Shown here one piece after another: positions 26,874 to 40,000 of a stretch of DNA of 64,000 bases. The DNA is taken from assembly GCA_021613535.1 (NCBI GenBank), contig CP075494.1, positions 8,990,001 to 9,054,000 of the forward strand. Reading direction: 5' to 3'. Source of the DNA: Adineta vaga. Lineage: Eukaryota; Rotifera. The notes under the pieces are model-generated. The model searched no databases, was not told where the DNA came from, and worked only from the letters and a program-made list of their open reading frames with translations. The translations under genes and the position numbers were made by a program. Position 1 is the first letter of the stretch. Each line of letters opens with the position of its first letter.

Positions 26874-27360
26874 ATTTTCATCTGTCATTCTTGTTGTTTT
26901 TCCTTCTCTTTATGTTTGTACATTTCATCTTCTGTGTTTGATCAAAAGGAAAAAAGTCAATGATATGATTTAAAGATGTAGAAACTCATATCTTGTTTTC
27001 TCATTGTTATTTGTACGCGAAATGACTCCTATAAGATAACATTTTCATTCCTACAACACAAGATATACATTACACATATCTCTGTAAAATAATCTTTATG
27101 ATGTAATAAGACGAAAAGCTCTTTCAAATAATATTCTTTTTTCTCCACCAGTCACACGTTCTTTCGAGAACAAGGTCATACATTTGATTCGATTTTATGT
27201 CACTATTCGGTAGTTCTTTTTTTCGATTCTATATGATTTATTCCTTCTCTTTTTTGTTTCGAAAAGAGAGAAAACGAATGAAATATGCTTTCAACCTTTC
27301 GTTGACTGATCGAACAAACGAACGTATATTTAATAATACATCGATTTTAATAAACACGAA
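26874..27360. other. Spacer downstream of the HP1 gene
   Basis: About 490 bp carrying the HP1 3' flank and the promoter of the GTPase gene at 27361. Nothing else recognised. Confidence 0.55.
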
Positions 27361-28907
27361 ATGACTACAGAAATCAATGTTGTTATCATCGGAGAGACAG
27401 GCAGTGGTAAGAATGAAATTTTCATCGAAATCAGCAGCAATCTTTTGTTTCATCCGTAGGTAAATCGACATTAATCAATTATTTAACAAATCTATTTTAT
27501 AATGGTTCATTAACGAATCTCAAATTAGCAATATCAACACGTTATTTACAAGCAAATATGTCTTCAGTAATGACGAGAGATCATGAATATTTCCAAAATG
27601 ATGTTACACTTCGTCAAACTAGTCAATGTACAAAATATCAATATAAAGTGAAAGATGTCTATTTCAATTTTTATGATACATCCGGAATAAATGCTACTGG
27701 AAGTTATTCAGTTGATAATGAAAATCTCGAAAAATTATTTCACTGTATTCAATCATTTGATCATCTTACTGCTTTAGTTCTTGTTATCAATGGAACACAA
27801 GCACGATTAACAATTAATATTAAAATTGTTCTCGAATGTCTTTACAAACGTTTACCGAATGTATTTCATAAAAATCTAATCATTATTCTAACGAATTGTA
27901 CTTCTCATACTGTTAATTTCGATTCGATCAAATTATTCAAACATTTACCTATATTCTATATGCAAAATTCTGCATTTTCTTCTGAACCTCAGACATGGTC
28001 AACAAAAATATATGATATTTTACAACACGATTGGAATCAATCTATTACTACAATGAATGAGTTCATTAAAAGTTTACTTTTATTAACACCTATTTCTACT
28101 CGATATCTGACTGAAATGAAAAATGATCAAGATAGAATTCGAAGTATTTTACATGAATGTCGTCTTATAATCATGGAATTAACAACTTTAGAAGAAACAT
28201 CTGATATTTATACAACAAATATAGAAGAAAGTGATATACAAACAAAAACCATTCAAGTCAACGAAATCATTTCTACACCGTATCATAATACATTATGTTT
28301 ACAATGCAATACTGTTTGTCATGAACAATGTTCATTAACTGAAACAACACAAATAGGTGAACATGATTTTCGACATTGTATTGTGATGAATAATGGACAA
28401 TGTACACAATGTTTTGGTCAATGTTCATATAATATGCATTATCATGATTATCGTCTGATTAAATCAGTTTCAAGAACACTGAAATATCATAAATTTAACA
28501 AGGAAAAAATGATCTGCGATGAAGAATGTAAAACAGTTCAAGAAAGAAAAAATCTACTCGAACGATTATTACACGATCAAATGAAAAAAATTCATGATAC
28601 TTATCTTCGTTTACAAAATCATTGTCACGATTTCAGTCTAGTCGATGAATTATATACATTTATTCAACTTTTAAAGAATGATTTAATGACAATTAAATCC
28701 GCATCTGCAATTCATCAAATAAGAAAAGTAATTGATGAATTTCAAACATTCGCTAATAAAAAGTCAAGAATAAAAAAGAAAGCAATAGCCGCTCGTTCTA
28801 CAAATGAAAAATACGCTGAATATACAACTGAACAATTAATAGATTTAACTCGTCAATTCATTGAAGAACATTTACTCATTATTGAAGAATTACATCAACG
28901 ATGCTAA
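27361..28907 (+). CDS. AIG1/GIMAP-like GTPase with a Cys/His-rich region
   Basis: Exons 27361-27406 and 27460-28907 give 497 residues. The 53-nt intron splits the P-loop codon, so the Walker A motif (VVIIGETGSGKSTLINYL, residues 6-23) appears only after splicing. Switch II is DTSGI. The G4 position reads ILTNCTS, a poor match to TKxD. After the G domain come helices and a Cys/His cluster (CLQCNTVCHEQC, HCIVMNNGQCTQCFGQC, about residues 280-325), then a coiled-coil-like Lys/Glu-rich tail. Such large AIG1-type GTPases with Cys-rich inserts are common in invertebrates; immune roles are suggested for some. The same frame stays open for 48 codons past the TAA at 28905 (see findings). Confidence 0.82.
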
Positions 28908-29059
28908 GGACTTTCTATAGGTTATCTATCTTCAACACAATTATTAACATTATGTGAATATTACACATCCTCTCGACTTTTATCTCCCGATAAACTTCTG
29001 TCATTATATTTGAAACTGCAAGTCAACTATGTTTACCAACTTTTATTTTACATCGATAA

Positions 29060-29967
29060 CTAAGCACGATGAAAAATTAAATTTATTAAATATTTTTTCA
29101 TATCATGATTGTAAAAAAACAAATCTATAACAACACATAACAAACATAATTCACTCAAAACAGAGAAAATTAAATATATTGAAAGTTCAATATATCGTCC
29201 ATAGGTTATTAATGGAATTAAACAAAGTGGTGTCCATCCAATAATATAGATACAAAATATAAAAATCAAATGTCGAAGAAGATAAATATCACGTCGACTA
29301 ATCTTTTGTTCTTGAACAGGAACTACTGGGAATTGTCCTTGTGGTTGAACACGACGCGATGACGAACGAACATGATTGAAAATGACTATATTAATAATCG
29401 AAATAGCTATCGTTGGAATGATCATACTTGTCACCATTCGATAGATAATCAACCAATATACTTCAGAACATAACTAAATTGGAAAATCATTTATTTAACA
29501 AAACAAATATATGTATAACTCACTGGTTTAACTTCCGAATAAATTAATGTTAAAAACGACAATATCAATGCGAGGATCCATTGTGCACATAGACAGATGA
29601 TAACCCAACGTTTTGATTTAAAGAAAAATTTGTTATAATATATGATTAAACAGCAACGATGAATCGAAATTGTAACAATACTAAATGAAAATTGAAGCGT
29701 TACTAACGTTTGTATGATATTTAAAATAGCACAAATGTGTTTTGATATAACAATAGTTTGATTCGCTTGAATTATTACAAAGTATGAAATCCAATAAATA
29801 ACAGAAGCAACTGTTATTAAGGAAAAATTTAACGTTAAGATATTATTATGTTGTTGAAATCGTCGAATAAATATAAGAGGAATAGAATAAAGTAAAGCGA
29901 AACATAATATTAATACAGCAACAACTATTTGAAGAATCCAAAGAATATGTTCAATAGTATTCATCAT
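29060..29967 (-). CDS. Rhodopsin-type seven-TM receptor (GPCR), tandem copy 1
   Basis: Exons about 29524-29967 and 29060-29473 give 285 residues with seven hydrophobic segments. TM3 ends in TISIHRCC, where most class A receptors have a DRY-type motif. TM6 reads IFCIYIIGWTPLCLIP, close to the CWxP pattern, and the C-terminus has LCVVIDLFFYNHDMKKYL in place of NPxxY. The intron falls after TM4, in extracellular loop 2, exactly as in the neighbour at 30539-31459. N- and C-tails are very short. Ligand unknown; a lineage-specific orphan GPCR family is likely. Confidence 0.8.
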
Positions 29968-30538
29968 TTGTAATTGAATGGAGATAGTTGAGTAAAAAAA
30001 AGATGAATCATTTTATTCCAGTTGAATAAATTCTTTCATTAAAAATATTCATAAGACTCCTTTTTCAAATAGAATTTCTTTTGATGAATATTTTCAATAC
30101 TAAAAAAAAACAAAAGTTTCAACCTAGATAATAGAAGCTACTTGAGAAGACTTCTCTATTTTCCATTTCATGCAAAGTTTAATGAATATAAACTTTGAAG
30201 TAGCTGAGTAATTGCAAATGGTTTTATATCAATGACGAAATATATTGGTTGTTAATGGTTGAAAAGTTTATTATAACACCAAAATTAGCTTCGTGTTCTT
30301 TGAAAATTGAATTAGCATATTATCGGATATGTTTTGAGAAGATGACACGTATTTCATCAAAAGTTCATTGTAACTGTATCCTAATCGTATAGTTCAATGC
30401 AGGTTCAAGAAGATTAGACTTAACTCACGATATTTATTTTTTGAAAAACAAAAACAGTAATCGCACGACAACAATATAATATCTAATTTAAGTTATTTCT
30501 CACTATATTAACAAGATCATTTTGAATCGTCTTTATTC
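29968..30538. other. Spacer between tandem GPCR genes
   Basis: About 570 bp of AT-rich DNA; no exon seen. Carries the upstream region of GPCR copy 1. Confidence 0.55.
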
Positions 30539-31459
30539 TTAACAATTATTTCTTAGAAATATTGTTCGTAGATATTTTCGTAATTGATGATTATATAAAA
30601 AGAGATCAATGATATCGCATAGGAGAGCTAATTGACACCAAATTGTAAGACATGATAATAAAACAGGATTTATTGAAAATTGAGGTTGAAATGCAAGAAG
30701 TACATATAATGGTGTCCATCCTCCAATAAAAATACTAAACATTATAATCATATGTCGAAGTAGGTGAACATCACGTCGATTAATTTTCATTTGTTGTTCA
30801 TTACTAGAACGATATTGTGACGCTGATGCTAATGGTTGAATGCGAGTAGTGGATGATCGAACATTATTATACATGAGAATATTCGTGAATAAAAACATAA
30901 GACATGGTAATATAGCGATTACAACTAATTTATATATATCTACCCATCGTGAAAGAACACAACCCTATATTGATTGAAATAAAAATAATAATAAAATCTT
31001 CAGAAAATCATATCTTACCGATTCAATACCAGCTAAAGTTGGAAGAGAAAGAAGTGTGGTAAATATCCATTGAGTTAAAATACATATAAATATCCATCGT
31101 TTCTTTTTGTATATAGTCTTAGTGTAGTATTTTACACAAAAATAACGATTAATTGAAGCTGTTACCAAACTAAATGGAACTAATAATGTCAATATTGTTG
31201 GAAAAATACATACAAATACACATGAATTAATCATAAATCTGTATGTTTTTTGACGTTGTAACATAAGCATAATATAGAAAAGAAGCCAATAAAGTGAACA
31301 TAATGCTGTTGCCACACATATATTCAATGTAAGTATCATATGTGAATGATGAAATTGAGAAATACATATGATCGGAATGGTATAGATCAATGCAATGAAA
31401 AATATCAATGCAAATAAAACAATTCGAAGATAGGAAAAGATTTCATCGAAGCTTACCAT
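30539..31459 (-). CDS. Rhodopsin-type seven-TM receptor (GPCR), tandem copy 2
   Basis: Exons about 31019-31459 and 30539-30964 give 288 residues. It is a clear but diverged paralogue of the gene at 29060-29967. It shares IALIYTIPIICI in TM1, TASINRYFCVKYYTK after TM3, MFSIFIGGWTPLYVLL in TM6 and DIIDLFLYNHQLRKYL at the end. The third loop of both carries a basic SSxxRxQP block and a RRDVHLLRH (RRDIYLLRH) segment. The same intron position confirms tandem duplication. Ligand unknown. Confidence 0.82.
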
Positions 31460-32793
31460 TGTGAATAGACACAGTCTCCTTGTTTTGACATAAATATATA
31501 TATATATATATATATATGAGACTGTTTAGAGTTTCTTTCTACTCAGACACACATGATATATAATTACTAATTTGAAAAACCTATTTTTGCATTGCATGAT
31601 CAAGTTATTTTGATAGAATATGATGAGATGAGAAGGTTTAAATACGAGAAGATGTATACAATTAATACAGACTGCTAGAACAGAAGGTATAAGCTAGGAC
31701 AGAGAAGTTCTTTCATTTTTTTTAATAAAAGATGGGTTTAGAAGTTTGAAGAGTTCGAAATTTTGTTTTTGCTAATAAATTCATATAAACATAGCAAAAC
31801 ATTCGTAATATTCATTTGCAAGTGTGTTGTATAAAAACAGGTAGTCATGGGTGAAATACTATGTTATGTTTAAGATTCTCATTTTGAACATGTATTCGTT
31901 TGAGATGAAGAACAAAACTACGTCTTCTATTTGAAAAGAACCCTTGTTACATAGACTAAGTATATGATATCTAGAAAATTAGAACGAATAAAAGAAGATC
32001 AAGTGCCACAATTATTGTTTTATTAACAAAAGACTCTTCGACTCTTTGTTGGTTAGTACTTTTTGTGTGACATAATTCATTGCCTCTAATTAATATGCAA
32101 CGAATCGCTAATGTAATAGGATACATTGTACTCGGGGACAGATGTCTAAATTTTAAAAACTTTCAACAAGAAAACAACTAAATCGTCTTATTATCAAAGA
32201 TCTAAACAATATAATTATTCTTTCTTTCAATTAGGTATTCGCTTAATAAATAAAGTTGTAATATAGTCAGAGAAGTAATCATCCAGATGTCGTTAGTCTG
32301 TACAATTCAATGAAACTGAATAGTATTTTATTTTTTATGATTGGTTTTATTAACTACAGATGAAACATACTATGACACACACCTATGCATCAACCTGCAT
32401 GTTTATCAGCTGATTTTTTTGTCAAATTATTTTACACCGTCGTATAGTATTCAAAATCGAGATTAATCGATATATCTACGGAACATAGTATAATATAACT
32501 AAGAGTGTATATTTCTTTACATGGAATCAAACAAAAATAAGAAATAACTTTGTATAACACTTATAATGATTATCATTACTGTTTAAATGATAACAATATT
32601 TGATTGTAGCCTGAAAAGAAAAACATTAAACATCATTATTTTACTGTTGTTATCATCATGATGAAGTTGTTCGTCAAGGTCGTGCGACAATAGATAAGAA
32701 ATTTAGCACATAAAATAGGTTGAAATCAAAGAAAAAGCCAACAGTATATCTGAAAACTATTTCTATATACTTCTCTTTCTCTAGATTAATAAG
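31460..32793. repeat. Gene-free stretch of 1.3 kb with a TA-dinucleotide run
   Basis: (TA)n at about 31495-31516, just upstream of GPCR copy 2. The rest is AT-rich spacer between divergent genes. No supported frame. Confidence 0.6.
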
Positions 32794-35087
32794 ATGCGAC
32801 AAGTAACAATTGTCATTACGGCATGTACGAAGTTTTTTGTTATTTTGATTTTCTCCAAAAAATATTAAAATTGTTTTTTTTTCTAGTACTAGCCGTAATT
32901 GTTTCAATAAATGCAGGTCCAGTATTGAATGATGGTCTTCCATCACGATATCATGTAAGTGGTGTCATTCAATTACCGTATGCTGAAATAAGTGAACCAT
33001 TTGAATCATGGATCGATGTTCAAGCAGGATTTTCACGTATTGATTATTATGGTGGTTCGTTATATATTTGTTGATTAGCTTTGAACGATTGAAAAGCAAA
33101 GTTTTCATTTACAGGAGCAGCTAAAACTGTTCAACGAAAAGGACGTGGTGGTGAAGATTTTGGTGCTAATTATAAAATTGTACCAATGTCTGGTAAAACA
33201 AAAAATCTACGAAAAAATGAATGTTTCTTTGTAAAATAAAATTATTTCTTTGAATTAGATGAACAAGTTTTGAATAAAATTAGTTGTTTTCAAGCTAATG
33301 GTTCAAAAGAAGATTTAGTTGATGTACAACATACCATTCCTGATTTGACTACATTCGAAGTAATTTCATTAATTATGAATTCATTCGATTAGTTTCTTAT
33401 TTTGATGATTTATCTTAGGATTTAGGTCCAGCTGAATGGCGTGGAATAAAATGTCAAATGTATCAAACTGTTGATCAAGTTGGCGATAAAAAATCCACAT
33501 ATACTTATTATGTCAATTCAGCTAACAAACATCCAGTTCATTATGAAATGTTTGGTTATGATTCTCTCATTGGTTCACATTTTGATAAATATACCATCGA
33601 TTATTATAATTATGACGAAGACTCAATTGATCCAACTATTTTCCATGTTACAGACTGTAAGTAAAGAGATTCTACTTTCCTATTCAATCTCTATTGCTTT
33701 CATTTCCAATAGCAATGACTTGTACTGGTTTTCCTGGTCCTGGTCTTGACCATACATCTCCACGTGTATTATTTAATCCAATGAGTGAATATATCAATCG
33801 TCATGGTGAAGAACATCTTGAATCATCATTTGAACAATTTAAAAATAAACATGGACATAAATATGAATCTGATCATGAACATCGTCAACGTTTGAAAATC
33901 TTTCGAAGTAACGTTCGTTATATTAATACACGTAATCGTGCAGCATTATCATACAAAATGAAATTAAACAAATTTGCTGATCGAACAGTATGTTAGAAAT
34001 TTTGTCAAACGAATTGGATGAATTACTTTTCATAGGATGATGAATTACGTGTACTTCGTGGTCGTAGACATACCAAAGGTTATAATGGTGGTCTTCCATT
34101 TCCAAAAGAAGAATTCGCAAGCAGTAATGTTGCTATTCCAGACTCAATCGATTGGCGTATTATGGGAGCTGTAACACCTGTTAAAGATCAAGGTATTTGT
34201 GGTTCATGTTGGTCATTTGGTACAACTGGTGCTATTGAAGGTGCTTATTTTGTCAAAGTAATTTTAAGAATATCTTTATACCTATACAAAAAACATAATA
34301 TGATATTTCTTTCACTAGCACGGAACAATTGTTCGTTTATCCGAACAAGGTATGGATAAACATTTGAAAAAAAGAAAGAAACATGTTTTCTTTTTCTATT
34401 AATTAGATTTAATTGATTGTTCATGGGGATTCGGTAATAATGGTTGTGATGGTGGTGAAGATTTTCGTGCTTATCAATATATCATGAAACATGGTGGTAT
34501 TGCTCTAGAAGATGAATATGGTCCATATTTACAAGAAGATAGTTTCTGTCATCATGATAATACTACCAAAGGTGCAAAAATTCTCGGATATGTTAATATA
34601 ACCGAAGGTGATGAAGACGCATTACAAATTGCTATCGCTACGAAAGGACCCGTTTCTGTTGGTAAGAAAATTCATATTAGTTTTCTTTTCAATTTTAATC
34701 TTGAATTTTATTTAGCTATCGATGCTGCACATAAAGGTTTCTTGTTTTATGCTAGTGGAGGTAAGATATATATTTTTTTTTCGGAACTTCTAAATTTGAA
34801 TTATTCATCTTTTCTTGGTTTTAGTTTTCTATGATCCTGATTGTGGTAAGAGTTTATTTTCTTCAGAAGTTTTCAACTTGTCATTTTACATTCTTTAGGA
34901 AATACACCTGAAGCATTAGATCATGCTGTACTTGCTGGTTGGTTATGGTACATTATACGGTCAAGATTATTGGCTTGTAAAAAATTCCTGGTCAACTTAT
35001 TGGGGCAATGATGGCTATGTACTTATGTCACGTAAAAACAACAATTGTGGTGTTGCAACAGCTGCAACATATGTTATTATTCAATAA
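32794..35087 (+). pseudogene. Papain-family (C1) cysteine protease with N-terminal extension; one-base frameshift
   Basis: Twelve exons give a secreted protease of about 550 residues. A signal peptide (MRQVTIVITALLAVIV) is followed by an extra domain (SGVIQLPYAEISEPFESW, FSRIDYYGG) like that of Dictyostelium counting-factor-associated protein D and some digestive proteases. Then come an I29 propeptide (FEQFKNKHGHKYESDHEHRQ) and the C1 domain. The catalytic Cys is in [11 protein letters not shown] (TGT at 34207) and the His is LDHAV at 34922. One extra G at about 34937 shifts the frame, so the Asn motif (NSW at 34983) and the C-terminus are read only in another frame. All other junctions are in phase and the total exon length is 3n+1. 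This is a recent pseudogene, a null allele or a sequencing error. Confidence 0.85.
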
Positions 35088-35764
35088 AATTTTGAACAAT
35101 TTTTGCTTTTCTTTTTTCCATTGATATAATTCAGTCTTTCGATGATATAACATTTGAGTTTTTGAAATAAAATTTCTTTTACGAGAAGAAAGATGTGGCT
35201 TTTAATTGATTTATATAAAAATATTTCTGTACTTTTTTTAGAACTAATGCAAAAATGATTGATTACCAATAGAGTCAGAAATAGATCTCGACGTTAATAC
35301 TAATCTCTAAGAAAATCGCGTGCTCACGTCTCAAAAAAGATTCAGTTTCTTTAGACATGCCCTCTTTATTCTCACCAATCAGATGTCTTAATAAAGTTTT
35401 CACTTTGGATCAAAATATTCCCCATTTATTCGTACTGAAACGTTAGCTCCTCCATTAATAATTTATTTTTAAGAATAATCTCCGTCTATTGGAAAAAAAC
35501 ATTTTTGTATATTATCTCACTCATTTTTAATCGATACAGTCAGTAGAAAGAAAAAGATTTTCTTCGTGATTTTCTACTTATCAGGCTAATAGAGTTGAAA
35601 AGAATAGAACACATAATATTGCATGATTTTGTCTCGGAGAATGTATTAGATTCTCATCATTAGACAATTTTGAGTACAACCAATGTCGGTGATTGCGTTT
35701 TTGTCATTTTATTCGTAAATATATATATACATATATATTGCACGAAGGAACGATATACAAATCA
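35088..35764. other. Spacer between convergent genes
   Basis: About 680 bp. The protease poly(A) signal AATAAA overlaps its stop (35083). A short TA-rich run lies near 35719-35740. No gene seen. Confidence 0.55.
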
Positions 35765-37076
35765 TCATCGATTATGTTCTATAGTTTGATATTGTCGGAG
35801 TTGAATTATATTTTGATCTTGTTTTATAGGAAGTTCTTGATAGAGTTGTTCTTTACCATTGTGTATGATTGAATGACGTCGATGATGATGTTTATAACAA
35901 TGTCGAAGAATTCTTTTATGTAGGTTTCTTAAATAACGCTTTGCAATACGTTTTAATTCAGTACGAAAGTGTTTGCCACTTAAACAATAAACATAGAAAT
36001 TCAATGAGCAACTTGCTAATATAATAATACTCGTTGCGTAGGCAAGTTCTATACTAGACGTCCAAAGATGAACTAATGATGAGGCACTGAATGAAAGAAA
36101 GAATAGTATCGAATGTAAAATTAAAATTATATTCATCCACGACATTTTGCCGAATGGTGCATTCGTTATTGGTGTTGTTGTTGCTGTTGGATTTTTAAAT
36201 GAACAACGTCTCATTGAAGGTCGACGTTGTTGATTACTATCATAGATATTTGATGGAGATAATTTTGATGTTGTACCAGTAACTAATGACATGGACATGT
36301 TATTATGATGATATTCTTGTCGTCGACGAACATGAGCTGTAGTAAGTAAAATACAAATAATAATTCCGATATTAAATAATCCAACTAGTATTGAAGGAAT
36401 GATTTCCGAAAATAAGAATCGTATTGTATGATAGTTAAAACCGAATGAAACACCTGTGAAATACGTTTGCCATTTGATTGGAGTATGATTAGCATCGAAT
36501 GTACATTTTGTTGTTGAATTTGTTGGATCAAAACTACAGAAGACAAGTTCGTTTTTTATAAATAGAAACAGAGAATCTTCTTTTCGAATATTACCTATCT
36601 AAAATCGGTGCATAGAAGAATGTAATTGGTCCCGAAACGGTCATAACCATTATTAATGAAATACAAATCATACATACATATTTATAGTTTTCTAATATGC
36701 GAAATTTTTCACGTCGATTAAATAGAACATTTAAACGTGATAGTACATAAATAAATCTCTCAATAACCCAAAAAACGGTAACCCATGCCGAAAGGACACG
36801 AAATGATGTTGTTAAACGAAATAATTTACATGCTAACCAATAAATATCAACAACATTTTTTGTTAACCAAAGTCGAGCTGTCGAATGAAGTAACAATGAG
36901 TATCGCACGATGCAAACTAGATTGATCGTAAATGATGTCAATGCCAATATAACATATGTTGAACAACAACGAAAACGACGTGATGAAAAAACAATTAAAC
37001 CAAGAAGATTGCCAATAAAACCCAAAATAAATAAAACAATACATATGTAATCGATAGTCATTGTAATGTACTCCAT
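35765..37076 (-). CDS. Rhodopsin-type GPCR, neuropeptide-receptor-like
   Basis: Exons about 36595-37076 and 35765-36533 give 416 residues. TM1 holds the class A signature GFIGNLLGLIVFSS (GN). TM3 ends WVIERFIYV, with ERF for DRY. TM7 is SIIILASCSLNFYVYCLSG, close to NPxxY, followed by FRTELKR as helix 8. Extracellular loop 2 has a Cys (TTKCTF) to pair with the TM3-top Cys. The third loop is long, basic and Ser/Thr-rich, and the tail is His/Arg-rich. It is not closely related to the two GPCRs at 29-31 kb. Peptide-receptor character is inferred from layout only. Confidence 0.82.
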
Positions 37077-40000
37077 GATGAAGTCTTTTCTACTAAAAAT
37101 ATCAAAAGAAAAATATAGAATGACGAGAGAAAAAGAAAGAAATTGTTGTCATTCTATTGTGTTCTTTCTTTACTATTTCTAGAAGAAAATATAGTATTCT
37201 GCGTATATCTCAATAATTTCGTAGGAGAAAAAAAGGACAATAAAAGAATCTTAAACCATTTCATGTGTTCTAAGGAGCTTTTAGCTTTTGAAAATAACTG
37301 AAGATTATCTTCGAGAATGAAAACACATCAAGATTGAAGTAGAAAGAAATGATATCTTTGAATATTTTCTTATATATGTGTGAATGCCAAATAAGATTAT
37401 TGATATGCTCTTATGAGTTTCTAGAGTTTTGAAAATAGAATAATAATTAGTGACATGTATGTTAAAGTACACGTCTATAAGACGAAAATAGTGAAACAAT
37501 CTTCATTTTATTTATATGAACTCATAAAAAAATAAAATGTATCAATAGTTCATTATATAAATAGTACCCTTCTAATCTTAAAGAATGATAAATACAGATA
37601 ACATATTTGATATGGTTCTAATGAATGAACTAAAATAAATAATAAATGAATTAGGAAAAATTTCCATATTCTTAATGAAAAAGGAAAAAAAGAAAGAGAA
37701 TAATTCACTTTTTTCTTATTCCTCATACTAGATTGAATTTAAACCAATTTTTCTATTGAATAACTAATTGAAGATTTCTCGTCAATACCTACTTCTAGTC
37801 AAAAAGTCCTAATAGTTCTCTTAAATAAAGTTGTGAAGTTCAATTATGAAATTAAGCATTCTGTTCTCAAAATATTCCATGCAACGAATATTTTGTAAAT
37901 GCATTCATGCTTTCACAGTTCTTTTCTTTTCTATTCCAATGATTAATCTATTTCATATAATGATAAATAATAAAACACGACTAATGATGACAGTTGGTGA
38001 TTATTATTGGAAATATGAAGATAAACGACAAAGAAAGTGAAAACATATTAGTCAAATAAACAGAATCAAAGACGATACTGATTGATATTCGTAGGACTTC
38101 TTTTTAATATGAAAAAAAAACAAACAAACAATTTTTATCCGTATTAAAACAAATTCATTTCATGCGTCTCAGAACCTTTGAACTTGCTCTGCCTATTAAT
38201 CAGAAACTATTGAGATTAATTTTAAACCTTACAAGAAGAAAAAAACAGAATTGTAAAGGAATAATCTTTAAAATAATAAAACTCTATAAGACTAGGACAA
38301 AATGGAGACAATAAATCTTTTTTTTATTGTAGTATTCGAACTATATTTTAACATCAGTAGTCGTGTGCGGTATGAAAACAAAAAAGCTTTTCCACACGGC
38401 CTCTTTAGAACTAAAATATGAAATTCGTATGTGAACACATCTGTATATGTTTGGCTAGAAACTTACATTTACTTATTTTTCTTCGAAATATATTCTATTT
38501 CTATAAATTGGTTCGTAATGATTAGAGGAAACATCAGACCTTACCTACGCCAATCAACTGTTTTCAAATATATTTACTTGGAACCAACTGGTGTGTAGAT
38601 AGACTGATGACGTGCGAATTCTCTCATAAATATTCATTTGTTCTCTGATAACTATTTTCAGTATTTGAACAATTTTATTTTTATTTTACTATCGGAAGTT
38701 AATTAATATCTAACAAACTATGTGTTAATCCATCGTTCCCTTCATAATAATATATAATTTCTTATTTGTTAACTATTCAGGAGGAAAATCTGATATTGAC
38801 AAAGTGAAAAGTAGTTAGAAAGAAATGTGGTCGTATTTTTTTCAGACTTTCATTGATATTAAATATCATGAATCTGATATGAAAGGAAAAGAATGATTTT
38901 GTTAGAAGTTCTGAGATCGACTAATTTCGATTATCCTTTGACGTCTACTGTGTATTGATATACTACTATTTTATGTAAATATAATCAGTATTGATTAGAA
39001 AGAAAGAAAAACGTTTTTATTATTATTCATCTCTGCTGATTTAATCAGTCTATTTTTATAAACAATCAAAATAGAGAAAATATTTTAATTTGTAACTACA
39101 TTTTTAAGGAAAATAAACTCAGTCTTATGTTAAATAAATTCTCGTATGAAACAAAAAGATATATATATCAGAAAGGAAGTATGCATTGATATAACTGTAT
39201 AATTAAACTTGTATGGTTATTTAAGTCTTAGAGCTTTCGACATATTTGAGGCGTGTGATAATAGTCTCAAGATATTTTAGCATGGTAAATGTCTCTTCTT
39301 TCTTTTTGCTCTCATGCATTAATCTATTTCTACGTCTGCCACAATCTTTAGACCTACCAAGTATAAAAACTAGTGAATTTACAATTAGCCGGACCTGTAT
39401 TTTTCTTTCTACTAATTAGTTGTTTGTCTCATCATTTTTAAAACTATCCCACTCGTTTGTCAGTAAGAAAATCATATTAAAGTAATTATAATGAAACGAC
39501 TATGTTTATATTCATTTACATCGCTGTTTAAATCATGTAGCATAGTTTTGTATAATATAAATAGAGTAATTAAACCACGGAAATAGCAAAGAAGATAAAG
39601 ATTTGAAGAGACTTTCTATTACTTTACTAATCTTCAAAAAATGTTTTTTTTTACCGTATTAAGAGTTTGACATGATAATTCTTCTCACTAAAGTGTGGTC
39701 TCTTTTCAACTGTGAAACATTTCTGAAGTTTCAAATTTTTTATTCATTGTTTTGTGAAAGAATAAAAGATGTTTTACTATTTCTATTTTGTCTATCAGCC
39801 AACAATTAAATGAATTGAAGTAATTTACTCGTTGATCTATCAAACTTTAAAATATTGAAGAAAGTGCATGATAATTCATTTACGAAAGAAAAAAATCATT
39901 ATGCCATATAAGCTTTTCAATGTTCAAGTGTTATAATATACAATTGAAGAACAACCACTTCTTTTTCAAACTCATTCAGAAAAAAAGAAATTTTAAGTTT

